Source: Bacillota bacterium (GTDB taxonomy: Bacteria > Bacillota > Clostridia > Christensenellales > SZUA-584). Taken from it: DNA of 64,000 bases. This document shows, one piece after another, positions 41,278-50,040 of this stretch (within the stretch, counting starts at the first letter, position 1; each line of letters starts with the position of its first letter). A program made the position numbers and the translations under genes. The notes under the pieces are model-generated. The model was not told the DNA's origin and did no database searches. It saw only the letters and a list, made by a program, of their open reading frames with translations. The DNA is taken from contig JAEWCC010000058.1 in assembly GCA_023390815.1 (NCBI GenBank), positions 1-64,000 on the forward strand. The letters run 5' to 3'.

Positions 41278-43614
41278 TTAATCCGCCTGCTTTGTGATTA
41301 CGTACAGGTTGGAGCCGAAGTCGCCTAGCAGACGGATGCGGGGGTTATAGTAACAGCCGATGAATTGATTATTCAGGCGGATGCCCGCGTTCAGCATGTC
41401 GCCGCGACACTCGTATTCTTCCACGCAGTCTGTCATGGGGTACACCTTGTTGATGGTGCGCACGATCAGTCCGTCGGGATTGAGCGCAATGGGCGCGATG
41501 TGCTTGATCAACCCGCCGAACCGCCGGATGGGGATGGTCTGCGGCCGCGTCTTGACAGTATAGCGGCTGGCCAGGCCGAAGCCCGTGAGCGGCAGAAAGT
41601 CGTAGCCTTCCGCGGCGACCGCCTGCGTCTGGAAGAAGCCCGCGACCGCTTCATTGCGGTCCTGCGCGACGCACTGCCAGTGTACCTTGTTGTTTTTGAT
41701 CGCGGGCAGACGGCTGAACCGCCCGTACTGGAACGTTTTGCGGTGTGCCTTGTAGAACGCGATCTGCTCACGAATTTCCTTTTTCTCCACGTGCGTCAGG
41801 TACTTCAAGTCCATCTCGTAGCCGAGACAGCCAAAGCAGGCCACATTGAAACGCGTCGAGAGCGGCGTGTTGCGCAGCGTCTGCTGGTGCGGTGCTTCGC
41901 TGACATGCGCACCCATGGCGGAGAGCGGATACAGATGCGATAATCCTTCCTGTATCTTCAGGCGCTCAATGGGGTCGGTATCGTCCGAGGACCACACCTG
42001 CGGCGAGAAGCACAGCATACCGAGATCGAAGCGGTTTCCGCCCGACGAGCAGCTTTCGAGCAGGATGTGCGGACGCGGTTGGAATATGCGCGAAAGCACG
42101 TCGTACAGCCCCAGGATATAGCGGTGGAAGAATTCGCCCTGATTTCGGAGCAAAGGCGAAAACGCGTCGCTGATATGGCGGTTCATGTCCCACTTGACAT
42201 AGGTGATGCCTGCTTCGTCGAGTATGCGCGATACGTTATCAACGATATAATCCAGTACGTCCGAGTTGCATAAGTCCAGCACTAGCTGGTTGCGCCCGAG
42301 AGCGGGCTTCTTGCCCGGCGTGGTCAGCGCCCATTCGGGGTGCGCGCGATAGAGCTCGCTGTCCGGATTCACCATCTCCGGTTCGAACCACAGGCCAAAG
42401 CTCATGCCGGTCTTGCGTATCTTATCCGCGAAGTGCGGCATGCCGCCCGGCAGCTTCCTCCTGTTGACGGTGTAGTCGCCTAGCCCTGCGTGGTCATCGT
42501 TGCGGCTTCCGAACCAGCCGTCGTCCAGCACGAACAGTTCCACTCCGAGGCGCTTTGCGCGCCTTGCGAGCCGCAAAAGCTTCCTTTGATTGAACTTGAA
42601 AAAGTGTGCCTCCCAGTTGTTGATGAGCACCGGGCGTTCCTTGCCTTGCCAATCGCCGCGCACAATATGCGCATTGACGAAGTCATGAAAGTGCGCGCTG
42701 AGGCCATTGAAACCATTCGCGCTGAACGTCATTACGGCTTCGGGCGTCTCGAAGCGCTCGTCTTTGCCCAGCGTCCATTCAAAACAGTGCGGGCTGATGC
42801 CGAGCTGTACACGCACGATGTCCTGCGCGGACAGCTCAACCGCGCCGTAGTGGTTGCCGCTGTAAACAAGGTTGAAACCGTATACGCGTCCGTGCATCTC
42901 GCCTGCCTCCGCCTCGGCGAGCAGGAAACCCGGGTTGTGCCGATTGCTGCTTGCGCCCGTTGTGGACTCGTTGACGTACATGCCGTATTGCACGGGGCGT
43001 TCGTGGCGGTGTGCCTCTTTAATCCAGCCGCCGTCGAACGTGATCAGCTTAAAGCCGAGGTTGGGGAGATCAATCATCATGCTCATCAGCTGCCGGATGA
43101 CAAGCGGCTTGCCGCTGCGGTTGATGAGTACTGCGCGGCGTGTGATCACGTCGGTATGCGTATAGACGGTGTAGTAGAGCAGCAATTCCACCTCGTTTGA
43201 GGTATCTTTGAGCGTCAGCTCCAGCGTATCGCACTCGGAGGTCTCGCCGTACGCGCCGGGCAGCGTTTCCATCGGCACGTACCCCGGCAATATACGGTGG
43301 GAACGATAGACGAAGTCCGTGGAGAAGCTGCCGTCCGGCATCTTGATCTCCGCAGGGGAGTGACGGTAATCCCCGCGCCCGATGCCGGACCATTCTAGCG
43401 CCATTGTATCGAGACAATATACCGGGTCGGCTTCGTCATAGAGCACGCTGCTGCCGAACATCGCGGTGCGCTTTAAAACCAGTCCCTCCGGGTCCTGCTC
43501 TGCAAGGCGCTCGCCATAATGGATATGCTCAAGGTGTCCGAACTTGCTGACGCGGAGCCAATAGCTCGTATTGTCCGTGGTCAGCCGGATGAGGCTGCCC
43601 TTTTCCTCAATCAT
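41278..43614 (-). CDS. GH36 alpha-galactosidase
   Basis: This 778-residue protein has an N-terminal beta-sandwich, a catalytic TIM barrel with the nucleophile Asp in YVKWDMNRHISD near residue 480 and the acid/base Asp in SSDDTDPIERL near residue 555, and a C-terminal beta domain. The CSSGGNRFD motif near residue 530 is typical. It removes alpha-1,6 galactose from melibiose or raffinose-type oligosaccharides. Its ATG overlaps the stop of the upstream GH13 gene in ATGA. No signal peptide, so it is cytosolic. Confidence 0.93.
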   Translation of the reverse strand: MIEEKGSLIRLTTDNTSYWLRVSKFGHLEHIHYGERLAEQDPEGLVLKRTAMFGSSVLYDEADPVYCLDTMALEWSGIGRGDYRHSPAEIKMPDGSFSTDFVYRSHRILPGYVPMETLPGAYGETSECDTLELTLKDTSNEVELLLYYTVYTHTDVITRRAVLINRSGKPLVIRQLMSMMIDLPNLGFKLITFDGGWIKEAHRHERPVQYGMYVNESTTGASSNRHNPGFLLAEAEAGEMHGRVYGFNLVYSGNHYGAVELSAQDIVRVQLGISPHCFEWTLGKDERFETPEAVMTFSANGFNGLSAHFHDFVNAHIVRGDWQGKERPVLINNWEAHFFKFNQRKLLRLARRAKRLGVELFVLDDGWFGSRNDDHAGLGDYTVNRRKLPGGMPHFADKIRKTGMSFGLWFEPEMVNPDSELYRAHPEWALTTPGKKPALGRNQLVLDLCNSDVLDYIVDNVSRILDEAGITYVKWDMNRHISDAFSPLLRNQGEFFHRYILGLYDVLSRIFQPRPHILLESCSSGGNRFDLGMLCFSPQVWSSDDTDPIERLKIQEGLSHLYPLSAMGAHVSEAPHQQTLRNTPLSTRFNVACFGCLGYEMDLKYLTHVEKKEIREQIAFYKAHRKTFQYGRFSRLPAIKNNKVHWQCVAQDRNEAVAGFFQTQAVAAEGYDFLPLTGFGLASRYTVKTRPQTIPIRRFGGLIKHIAPIALNPDGLIVRTINKVYPMTDCVEEYECRGDMLNAGIRLNNQFIGCYYNPRIRLLGDFGSNLYVITKQAD

Positions 43615-45227
43615 GCCTTCGCCCCCTTCTCGATAATGACGGCTTCGTAAGGTTGTAACGTACCATCATATGGGGTGCGCCCATAACTCGATATTACGAC
43701 CCTGCCGCCGCAGGGCACCCCTTGCGGGCGCTTGCTGAAGTTCAGTAATACGCGGTATGTCCTGCCTTCGTATTCACGGTCGAAGCAGAACAGGTGCTTG
43801 TCCGCTTCCACGTATTTGAACGCGCCGTATTTCAGCACATCGCTGCCTGCCCGCAGCGCGATCATCTTTTTGAAGTAGCTTCGCACCGAATTCGGGTCAT
43901 CCATCTGCACGGCCATGTTGATGCGTGTATGGTTGCTGTTGACACCCAGCCACGGCGTGCCGGTCGTGAAACCGCCGTTTGGTGTGCCGTCCCACTGCAT
44001 AGGCGTGCGCGCGTTATCGCGGGACTTGGTTTTAATCATGCGCCAGCGGTAGCCCTTGGGCAGGCGCAGCTTTGTGGCAAGCTTGTAGATGTTGCGCGAT
44101 TCCACGTCCTGCACCTGATCCATGGAGGTGAAGTCGAAGTTGGTCATGCCGATCTCCTGTCCCTGATAGAGGAACGGCGTGCCGCGCAGCGATAGCTGCA
44201 TCGTGCAGAGCATCTTCGCGGATTCCGCCCAGTACTGTTTGTCGTCGCCGAAGCGCGATACACTCCGGGGCTGATCGTGATTCTCGAGGTAGTTCGCGTT
44301 CCACTCCAGCGCCTCCTGCCACTTGGCAAGCGTTTTTCCGAAGCGCCCCGCGTGGAAGCGCCGAGGGAACCACTTCAAAAAGAACTGATCGGTCTCCATG
44401 TGCTCGAAGTAGAAGATCATATCGAGCTCGCCGCGCGCTTCGTCGCAGAGATCCTTGCCCATCTGCGGCGTCACGAACACCGTTTCTCCCACGGCGAAGC
44501 AGTCGTATTGGGAGAGCACGTCTCGCCGCAGCGTGCGCAGTATCTCGTGCGCGCCCGGCTGAGAGACGTAATACTCAGTCCCCTTGATCAGCTTTTTGCT
44601 GTCAGCCAGCGAGGTTTTATAGATGATGTTGATCACGTCGCAGCGGAAGCCCGATATGCCTTTGTCAAGCCAGAAGCGCATGATATCCTTGATCTCATCC
44701 AGCACTTTCGGGTTGTGGTAGTTGAGGTCGGGCTGCTTTGCCGCGAACAGGTGCAGGTAGTATTCGCCGCTCCGCTCGTCAAGCGTCCACGCGCTGCCGC
44801 CGAACAGGCTCATCCAATTGTTCGGGGGATTCCCGTTTCTGCCCGGACGCCAGATGTAATAATCGCGGTACGGGCTGTTTTTGTCGCGGCTCTGAGCAAA
44901 CCATACGTGCTCGTCGGAGGTGTGATTGATCACGAGGTCCATCACGAGCTTGATATCGCGCTTCTGTGCTTCCTCAATCAGCCTGTCCATATCCGCCATC
45001 GTGCCGTATTTGGGATCGATATCGCGGTAATCGCTGATGTCGTAACCGTTATCGGCGTCGGGCGAGCGGTATACGGGGCTCAGCCAGATGATGCCGACGC
45101 CCAAATCCTTTAGATCGTCCAAATGAGCGATGATGCCGGGGATATCGCCGAAACCGTCTCCGTTCGTGTCCGAAAAGCTGCGCGGGTAGATCTGATAGAC
45201 CACGCGCTCCTGCCACCACTTTGCCAT
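43611..45227 (-). CDS. GH13 alpha-glucosidase (oligo-1,6-glucosidase type)
   Basis: This 538-residue GH13 enzyme shows the four conserved regions: DLVINHTSDEH, GFRCDVINII (nucleophile Asp), AVGETVFV (acid/base Glu) and LENHDQPRSVSRF. The QIYPRSFSDTNGDGFGDIPGI N-terminus is that of oligo-1,6-glucosidase, trehalose-6-phosphate hydrolase and sucrose/maltose hydrolases. No signal peptide, so it is cytosolic. AAGGAGG is before the ATG. First gene of an operon with GH36, suggesting joint use of raffinose- or isomaltose-type sugars. No transporter is adjacent. Confidence 0.93.
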   Translation of the reverse strand: MAKWWQERVVYQIYPRSFSDTNGDGFGDIPGIIAHLDDLKDLGVGIIWLSPVYRSPDADNGYDISDYRDIDPKYGTMADMDRLIEEAQKRDIKLVMDLVINHTSDEHVWFAQSRDKNSPYRDYYIWRPGRNGNPPNNWMSLFGGSAWTLDERSGEYYLHLFAAKQPDLNYHNPKVLDEIKDIMRFWLDKGISGFRCDVINIIYKTSLADSKKLIKGTEYYVSQPGAHEILRTLRRDVLSQYDCFAVGETVFVTPQMGKDLCDEARGELDMIFYFEHMETDQFFLKWFPRRFHAGRFGKTLAKWQEALEWNANYLENHDQPRSVSRFGDDKQYWAESAKMLCTMQLSLRGTPFLYQGQEIGMTNFDFTSMDQVQDVESRNIYKLATKLRLPKGYRWRMIKTKSRDNARTPMQWDGTPNGGFTTGTPWLGVNSNHTRINMAVQMDDPNSVRSYFKKMIALRAGSDVLKYGAFKYVEADKHLFCFDREYEGRTYRVLLNFSKRPQGVPCGGRVVISSYGRTPYDGTLQPYEAVIIEKGAKA

Positions 45228-45424
45228 GGCGCGCCTCCTTGGGTGAAGTAATCATTTGAAAGGGTTGCATGCTTAGTCTAGTATGTTTTTCCTGCCCGCG
45301 TCAATGAGGAAATTGGGAAAGAAAAGCCTTTTGGTGAAGTTTTTCAGTTTGTTCTGGAAAGGCCGCCCTGGGTCGGGTATAATCAGGATTGTGATAAAAA
45401 GAACATAATCGGAAGGACGAAGGA

Positions 45425-46522
45425 ATGAGTGCAGATTATTTAATCGTGGGCAGCGGCCTGTTCGGGGCGACGTTCGCGCATGAGGCAAAAAAGCGGGGTA
45501 AAACCTGCATTGTGGTGGAAAAACGGCAGCATACGTGCGGGAACCTGTACTGTGACTTAAAAGAAGGCATCAACATCCACCAATACGGCGCGCATATCTT
45601 TCATACCAGCCTGAAACCCGTATGGGATTACGTGCGCGGCTTTGCGGAGTTCAATCACTACGTCAACTGCCCGGTGGCCAACTACAAGGGCGAGCTCTAT
45701 AACCTGCCGTTCAACATGAACACCTTCAGCAAGATGTGGGGCGTCATCACGCCGGACGAAGCGCGCGGTATGATCGAACAGCAGCGCGCGGCCATCACGG
45801 GGGAACCCGCCAACCTCGAGGAGCAGGCGATATCGCTGGTCGGCAAGGACATCTACGAAAAGCTCATAAAGGACTACACCGAAAAGCAGTGGGGACGCAG
45901 CTGCACGGAGTTGCCTGCGTTCATCATCCGCCGCCTGCCTGTGCGCTACACCTACGACAACAACTATTTCAACGATCCGTATCAGGGCATCCCGATCGGC
46001 GGATACAACCCGATCATCGAAAAGATGCTGGAGGGGTGCGAGGTGCTGCTCGGAACGGATTTCAACGCCGATCGGAACGCGCTGAAGCGGCAGGCCAAAA
46101 AGGTCGTATACACCGGCGCGCTCGACGCGTACTTTGACGGCTGCTACGGCCCGCTCGAATACCGCAGCGTGCGCTTCGAGACCGAGCGGATTGAGACGGA
46201 TAACTATCAGGGAGTGGCGGTCATGAACTATACTGACCGCGAGACGCCCTATACGCGCGTGATCGAGCACAAGCACTTCGAGTTTGGTCAGCAGCCGGTG
46301 ACGTATGTCTCGCGCGAATACTCCATGGAGTGGACGCCGGGCTGCGAGCCGTATTACCCCGTCAACGACGAGAAGAATCAGCAGCTGTTCGAGCGTTATC
46401 GGCAGCTTGCGGAGCGCGAGGAAAACGTGCTTTTCGGCGGCAGGCTGGCGGAGTACAAATACTTTGACATGGACAAGACCATCGCCTCTGCGCTGACGCT
46501 TGCGGGACGGGAACTGGTATAG
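45425..46522 (+). CDS. glf: UDP-galactopyranose mutase
   Basis: This 365-residue flavoenzyme interconverts UDP-galactopyranose and UDP-galactofuranose. It has the FAD motif GSGLFGATFAHEAKKRG at the N-terminus, HTCGNLYC and HQYGAHIFHTS near residues 38-62, YTEKQWGRS near residue 155, and RVIEHKHFE near residue 285. Product is the donor for galactofuranose in wall or surface glycans. It stands alone, with no glycosyltransferase next to it, divergent from the GH13-GH36 operon. Confidence 0.95.
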   Translation: MSADYLIVGSGLFGATFAHEAKKRGKTCIVVEKRQHTCGNLYCDLKEGINIHQYGAHIFHTSLKPVWDYVRGFAEFNHYVNCPVANYKGELYNLPFNMNTFSKMWGVITPDEARGMIEQQRAAITGEPANLEEQAISLVGKDIYEKLIKDYTEKQWGRSCTELPAFIIRRLPVRYTYDNNYFNDPYQGIPIGGYNPIIEKMLEGCEVLLGTDFNADRNALKRQAKKVVYTGALDAYFDGCYGPLEYRSVRFETERIETDNYQGVAVMNYTDRETPYTRVIEHKHFEFGQQPVTYVSREYSMEWTPGCEPYYPVNDEKNQQLFERYRQLAEREENVLFGGRLAEYKYFDMDKTIASALTLAGRELV

Positions 46523-46576
46523 GGGACTCAAAAAAGACGAAACAAGTCTGCTGGCATAAGACACAATGACACGAAG

Positions 46577-46610
46577 AAAGCCGCCCGGAGAATCGGACGG
46601 CTTTTGTGTT
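46577..46610. terminator. Bidirectional terminator between glf and the prenyl synthase
   Basis: AAGCCGCCCG and CGGACGGCTT arms pair with one mismatch, followed by TTTTGTGTTTT on the plus strand and TTTCTTC on the minus strand. Confidence 0.7.
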
Positions 46611-46621
46611 TTATCATACCT

Positions 46622-47605
46622 TTAAACGGAATACGATACGCTGAGGATACGCCCCAGCATGTCCTTGCCGGGCGAGCTGGGCAGCTTGCTGAGCGCGCGC
46701 TGCGCGCGGATGACGTACTTAGCCATCACATCCTGTGCTTCGCTGGTGCCGCCTGCGCGAATCACTTCTCCGAGCAGACCCATGATCTGCTTTTGGTTTA
46801 GCTTCTTATGCTGCAGCAGCGATTCGATATGCGCTTTGAGCCCCGCGTCGCGCGCCGCTGCGAGCAGCACCGGCAGCGTTACGATGCCTTCCTTTAAATC
46901 GTTACCCACGGGTTTGCCAATGGTCTTCGAGGTTTCAAGCATGTCCAGCAGGTCGTCCTTGATCTGAAACGCAATGCCATAGTATCCGCCGAACCTTCCC
47001 GCCTGCTTCACAAGGTCGTCGGGGAGGCCGCCAAGGTGCGCGCCGATGGCGCAAGAAGCGGCGAACAGTACGCCGGTCTTGCGTGTCGCGCGTGAAATAT
47101 AGGTCTTAAAGCCGGGAATGCTGCCCCGTCCGCGATATTGCTCCACCTCGCCGACGCATACCGCTTCCACGGCGCGCGCTACCTCGCGCAGATAATCGAG
47201 CGGCAGGCCGCTCTCCGCGAGCGCAAGTATCGACTTCACATAGATATAATCGCCCGCAAATATGGCGGTATGCAGCCCCTCGGTCGCGTTGACCGTGGGA
47301 ACGCTGCGGCGCAGCGGCGCGTCGTCGATGATATCGTCATGCACCAGCGTGGCAGTATGCAGCAGCTCGATACTCTTAGCCGCCTGCAGCGTCTTTTCCC
47401 TGTCGTAATTGCCCAGCATCGCCGAAGCGATCAGCATTGCGGGCCGAAGCCGCTTGCCGCCGCTGCCGATGACGCGCAGCGACAGCGAATCGAGGTATGC
47501 CTCTATATTTTTTCTGGCATGAAACTCCTGCCGCAACGACTGCTCGAACAGGTCAAGCTCCGCCTTCAGCGCAGGATAATCCTCCCACACGAAAATGTCC
47601 CCCAA
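46622..47605 (-). CDS. Trans-polyprenyl diphosphate synthase (HepT/DmkB type)
   Basis: This 327-residue synthase carries the first Asp-rich motif HDDIIDDAPLRR (residues 89-100) with GGKRLRP before it, and the second QIKDDLLDM near residue 217. The length fits medium- to long-chain synthases that make quinone side chains. The start is TTG 47605 with GGGAA upstream, 2 bases after the stop of the NDH-2 gene, so the two are translated from one message. In Listeria a homologous synthase (DmkB) supplies the quinone for extracellular electron transfer. Confidence 0.9.
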   Translation of the reverse strand: MGDIFVWEDYPALKAELDLFEQSLRQEFHARKNIEAYLDSLSLRVIGSGGKRLRPAMLIASAMLGNYDREKTLQAAKSIELLHTATLVHDDIIDDAPLRRSVPTVNATEGLHTAIFAGDYIYVKSILALAESGLPLDYLREVARAVEAVCVGEVEQYRGRGSIPGFKTYISRATRKTGVLFAASCAIGAHLGGLPDDLVKQAGRFGGYYGIAFQIKDDLLDMLETSKTIGKPVGNDLKEGIVTLPVLLAAARDAGLKAHIESLLQHKKLNQKQIMGLLGEVIRAGGTSEAQDVMAKYVIRAQRALSKLPSSPGKDMLGRILSVSYSV

Positions 47606-47607
47606 AT

Positions 47608-49512
47608 TTATTTCCCGAAACGTCTTTTATTATATGCCAGCATCAGACGGCCGTTCTGCTTGCTCGTACCCCATACGCGGCCAAGGTAAGGCAGCACCCA
47701 GTGGTCAAGCCCAAACGCACGGCCGGCGCCCGCCGCAATCGCGATACCCGCGAACAGCATCCACCATTCGGTAGAGTACATGCCGGTCGTCGTGATGAAC
47801 ATGGCGAGCAGACCCAATGACACAACGGAGGCGAGGAACGTGAACGTGCCGGAGAATATCGCAAGGCCCACCAGTATCTCCATGATTACGATGAACACCT
47901 GGAAGAACATCGACCAGCCCTCGGTCGCAAACACCCAGCCGTTTAATATCCAATCGACCAGGAAGAACTTCATACGGAATACGAGCGGCGCATCCTTGCC
48001 AGACTGCTCAATGAAGACGCCGATAAAGCCAAGATCAATGTTCAGTATCTTCTCGACGACCGCAGGCGCGTTTTCCACTGCACCCGTCGCACCCGTTACG
48101 GCCTCTGCTGCCTGTGAAGCGCCCGAGACGCCTTCCACGGCGCGCCCCAGGAAGGAAGCGAGTTTGGGTGAATTCATCCAGCCTTGATTGATCTTCTCGA
48201 GACCTTCGTAGAACCAGGTCCAGCCGAGGAACAGACGGAGCGGCACCAGCCACCAGGCCTGCACGGTCTTGGTGTAGTGGCGCTGCAGGAAGCGCTGGTG
48301 CTGTCTGCGGTGTAGTATCTCATCGCGCAGATAATCCCATACGCCTTTCACACCGAGTATGGTGTAAAGGTAGTGGCAGTTGATGAGGAATTTCATGATG
48401 AGCGATATCCAGCTCGGAGGGCGGATGCCCATCAGATCGGCGACGGCAAAGTAGTTGCCCACGCTGACCATGACGCCGTGCAGCTTGACCTCGACCACCT
48501 CGGGCGCTTTGCCGCGGATATCTCGCAGTATATTTTCCGCCACACCATGACCGGTCTGTACCGCGGTTTCGACCATGGCGGGATACGGCTTGCCCTTTTT
48601 GTCCAGCAGCGCGCCTACGTCGCCCACTGCATAGACGTTGGGGTATTTGGTACGGCAGAACTCATCTACGGAGAGCCTCCGCGCGGGGCCTTTTTCGAGT
48701 TCCATCTCTTCCACATCCAGTGTGGCACGTACGCCCGCAGCCCAGATCAGCGTCTCGGTTTCGATCTTCTCCGGGCCCAGATCGATATACTCGCCGGTGA
48801 CTTCCTTGATTGCGGTGTTGAGCATCACCTTGACGCCGAGCTTTCTTTCCATGTAGATATGAGCTTTTTTCGCGGCTTTTTCATCAAGGTTATTGAGAAT
48901 GCGGGGCAGCAAATCTACGACGTACAGGCGTACTTCACTGCGCTTAATATTGTATTGACGGCACAGCTTTTTGACCCAATGCGCAAGCTCGCCGATCATT
49001 TCTACACCCGTAAAGCCCGCGCCGCCTACGACGAACGTGAGCAGTCGCTTCCGACGATCCTTGTCGGTTTCCGTCTCGGCCTGGCAGAAGCAGCGCTCAA
49101 TCTGATCGCGGATTTCTACGGCGTCACTGACCGACCAAAGCGGATAGCCGTGCTGCTCCAGCCCCGGTATGCCATAGTAGTTCGGCGTGGAGCCGATACC
49201 GAGTACAAGATAGTCGTACGGAAACTCGTGACGGGCGGAGGAAAGCCGCTTGTTCTCAAAATCGAACTTCTCGATTTCATCCACGACTACGCGTACGCGC
49301 GTACGCTCGAATATATTTTTCAACGGGATTACGACGGCATCTTCATCGACGCGGTTGCCCGCTACCTCGTGAATCTCGGTGAGCAGCGTGTGATAAGGAT
49401 TTCGGTCGATGACGGTAATTTCGATATCGTCCCGCCTACCCCTTTTGTTAAGCTTCAGTGCGGCTTCGACGCCTGCATAACCGGCGCCGACGATGACAAT
49501 TTTTTTTGGCAT
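47608..49512 (-). CDS. Type II NADH dehydrogenase fused to a DoxX-like membrane domain
   Basis: This is a 634-residue protein. Residues 1 to about 400 are a complete NDH-2: FAD motif VIVGAGYAGVEAALKLNKRG, NAD motif VVGGAGFTGVEMIGELAHW near residue 165, and YAVGDVGAL near residue 300. After a basic linker, residues about 430-610 form a four-helix DoxX-like domain (LRLFLGWTWFYEGLEKI, FFQVFIVIMEILVGLAIFSG, FTFLASVVSLGLLAMF, and so on). ATG 49512 follows GGAGGG. NDH-2 proteins with an extra C-terminal membrane domain are known in the FLEET locus of Listeria. It transfers electrons from NADH to membrane quinone without proton pumping. Confidence 0.9.
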   Translation of the reverse strand: MPKKIVIVGAGYAGVEAALKLNKRGRRDDIEITVIDRNPYHTLLTEIHEVAGNRVDEDAVVIPLKNIFERTRVRVVVDEIEKFDFENKRLSSARHEFPYDYLVLGIGSTPNYYGIPGLEQHGYPLWSVSDAVEIRDQIERCFCQAETETDKDRRKRLLTFVVGGAGFTGVEMIGELAHWVKKLCRQYNIKRSEVRLYVVDLLPRILNNLDEKAAKKAHIYMERKLGVKVMLNTAIKEVTGEYIDLGPEKIETETLIWAAGVRATLDVEEMELEKGPARRLSVDEFCRTKYPNVYAVGDVGALLDKKGKPYPAMVETAVQTGHGVAENILRDIRGKAPEVVEVKLHGVMVSVGNYFAVADLMGIRPPSWISLIMKFLINCHYLYTILGVKGVWDYLRDEILHRRQHQRFLQRHYTKTVQAWWLVPLRLFLGWTWFYEGLEKINQGWMNSPKLASFLGRAVEGVSGASQAAEAVTGATGAVENAPAVVEKILNIDLGFIGVFIEQSGKDAPLVFRMKFFLVDWILNGWVFATEGWSMFFQVFIVIMEILVGLAIFSGTFTFLASVVSLGLLAMFITTTGMYSTEWWMLFAGIAIAAGAGRAFGLDHWVLPYLGRVWGTSKQNGRLMLAYNKRRFGK

Positions 49513-50040
49513 AAAACCCTCCATGCAATTTAAAGACCAGGCCGACCAGCAGGGTGCATAGGATGAACGAAACACCGAACAACTGGTTCGTTAAGCACTG
49601 TGGCGGCACTGCTTGCAATCAACTGCTGATATTATTATGATGATCATGACAGTTTTTAACCGTTTTACGGCAATGACCACACAAGCACTTCATATCTATG
49701 GATCGGGAATTTGTATGAACACCTTAAAAAAACCGAATCCTTCAGCATTCAGTTTCCCGTACCCTATTTAGATAGGAAAAGTATATCAGAGAGAAAATCA
49801 AAATACAATTAATAATTATTACAAATTAGGGCGAATTGATTAACAAAAACGATTCTGAATTAGATTTTCTGGTATAATTATGATTAATTCTATATATTTG
49901 ATGTTTGATCATTTTACGCTCTTTGCGTATAATAGTTCATCGGTATGATGGCCAGAACGTTTAACCTTTTTGGTTGGATGAAGCCGTCAATATCGATACA
50001 ATAAATACTGTAAGTTAATGAAAGGATCTGGGGGAGAGAA
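49513..50040. other. Divergent regulatory spacer ahead of ndh-2 and the FMN lipoprotein
   Basis: This 528-base, AT-rich stretch has no gene I can support. It holds the promoter of the lipoprotein (49905-49933), an upstream extended -10 (TGGTATAAT, TATAAT at 49873-49878), and the promoter of the minus-strand NDH-2 operon, which I could not place. Confidence 0.5.
49905..49933 (+). promoter_or_regulatory. Promoter of the FMN-binding-like lipoprotein
   Basis: TTGATC (49905-49910) and TATAAT (49928-49933) have a 17-base spacer. The leader is about 100 bases. Confidence 0.65.

Noticed and set aside
48373..49533. Plus-strand open frame (386 codons) opposite NDH-2
   Set aside because: It lies wholly within the well-supported NDH-2 gene and shows no recognisable domain or ribosome site.
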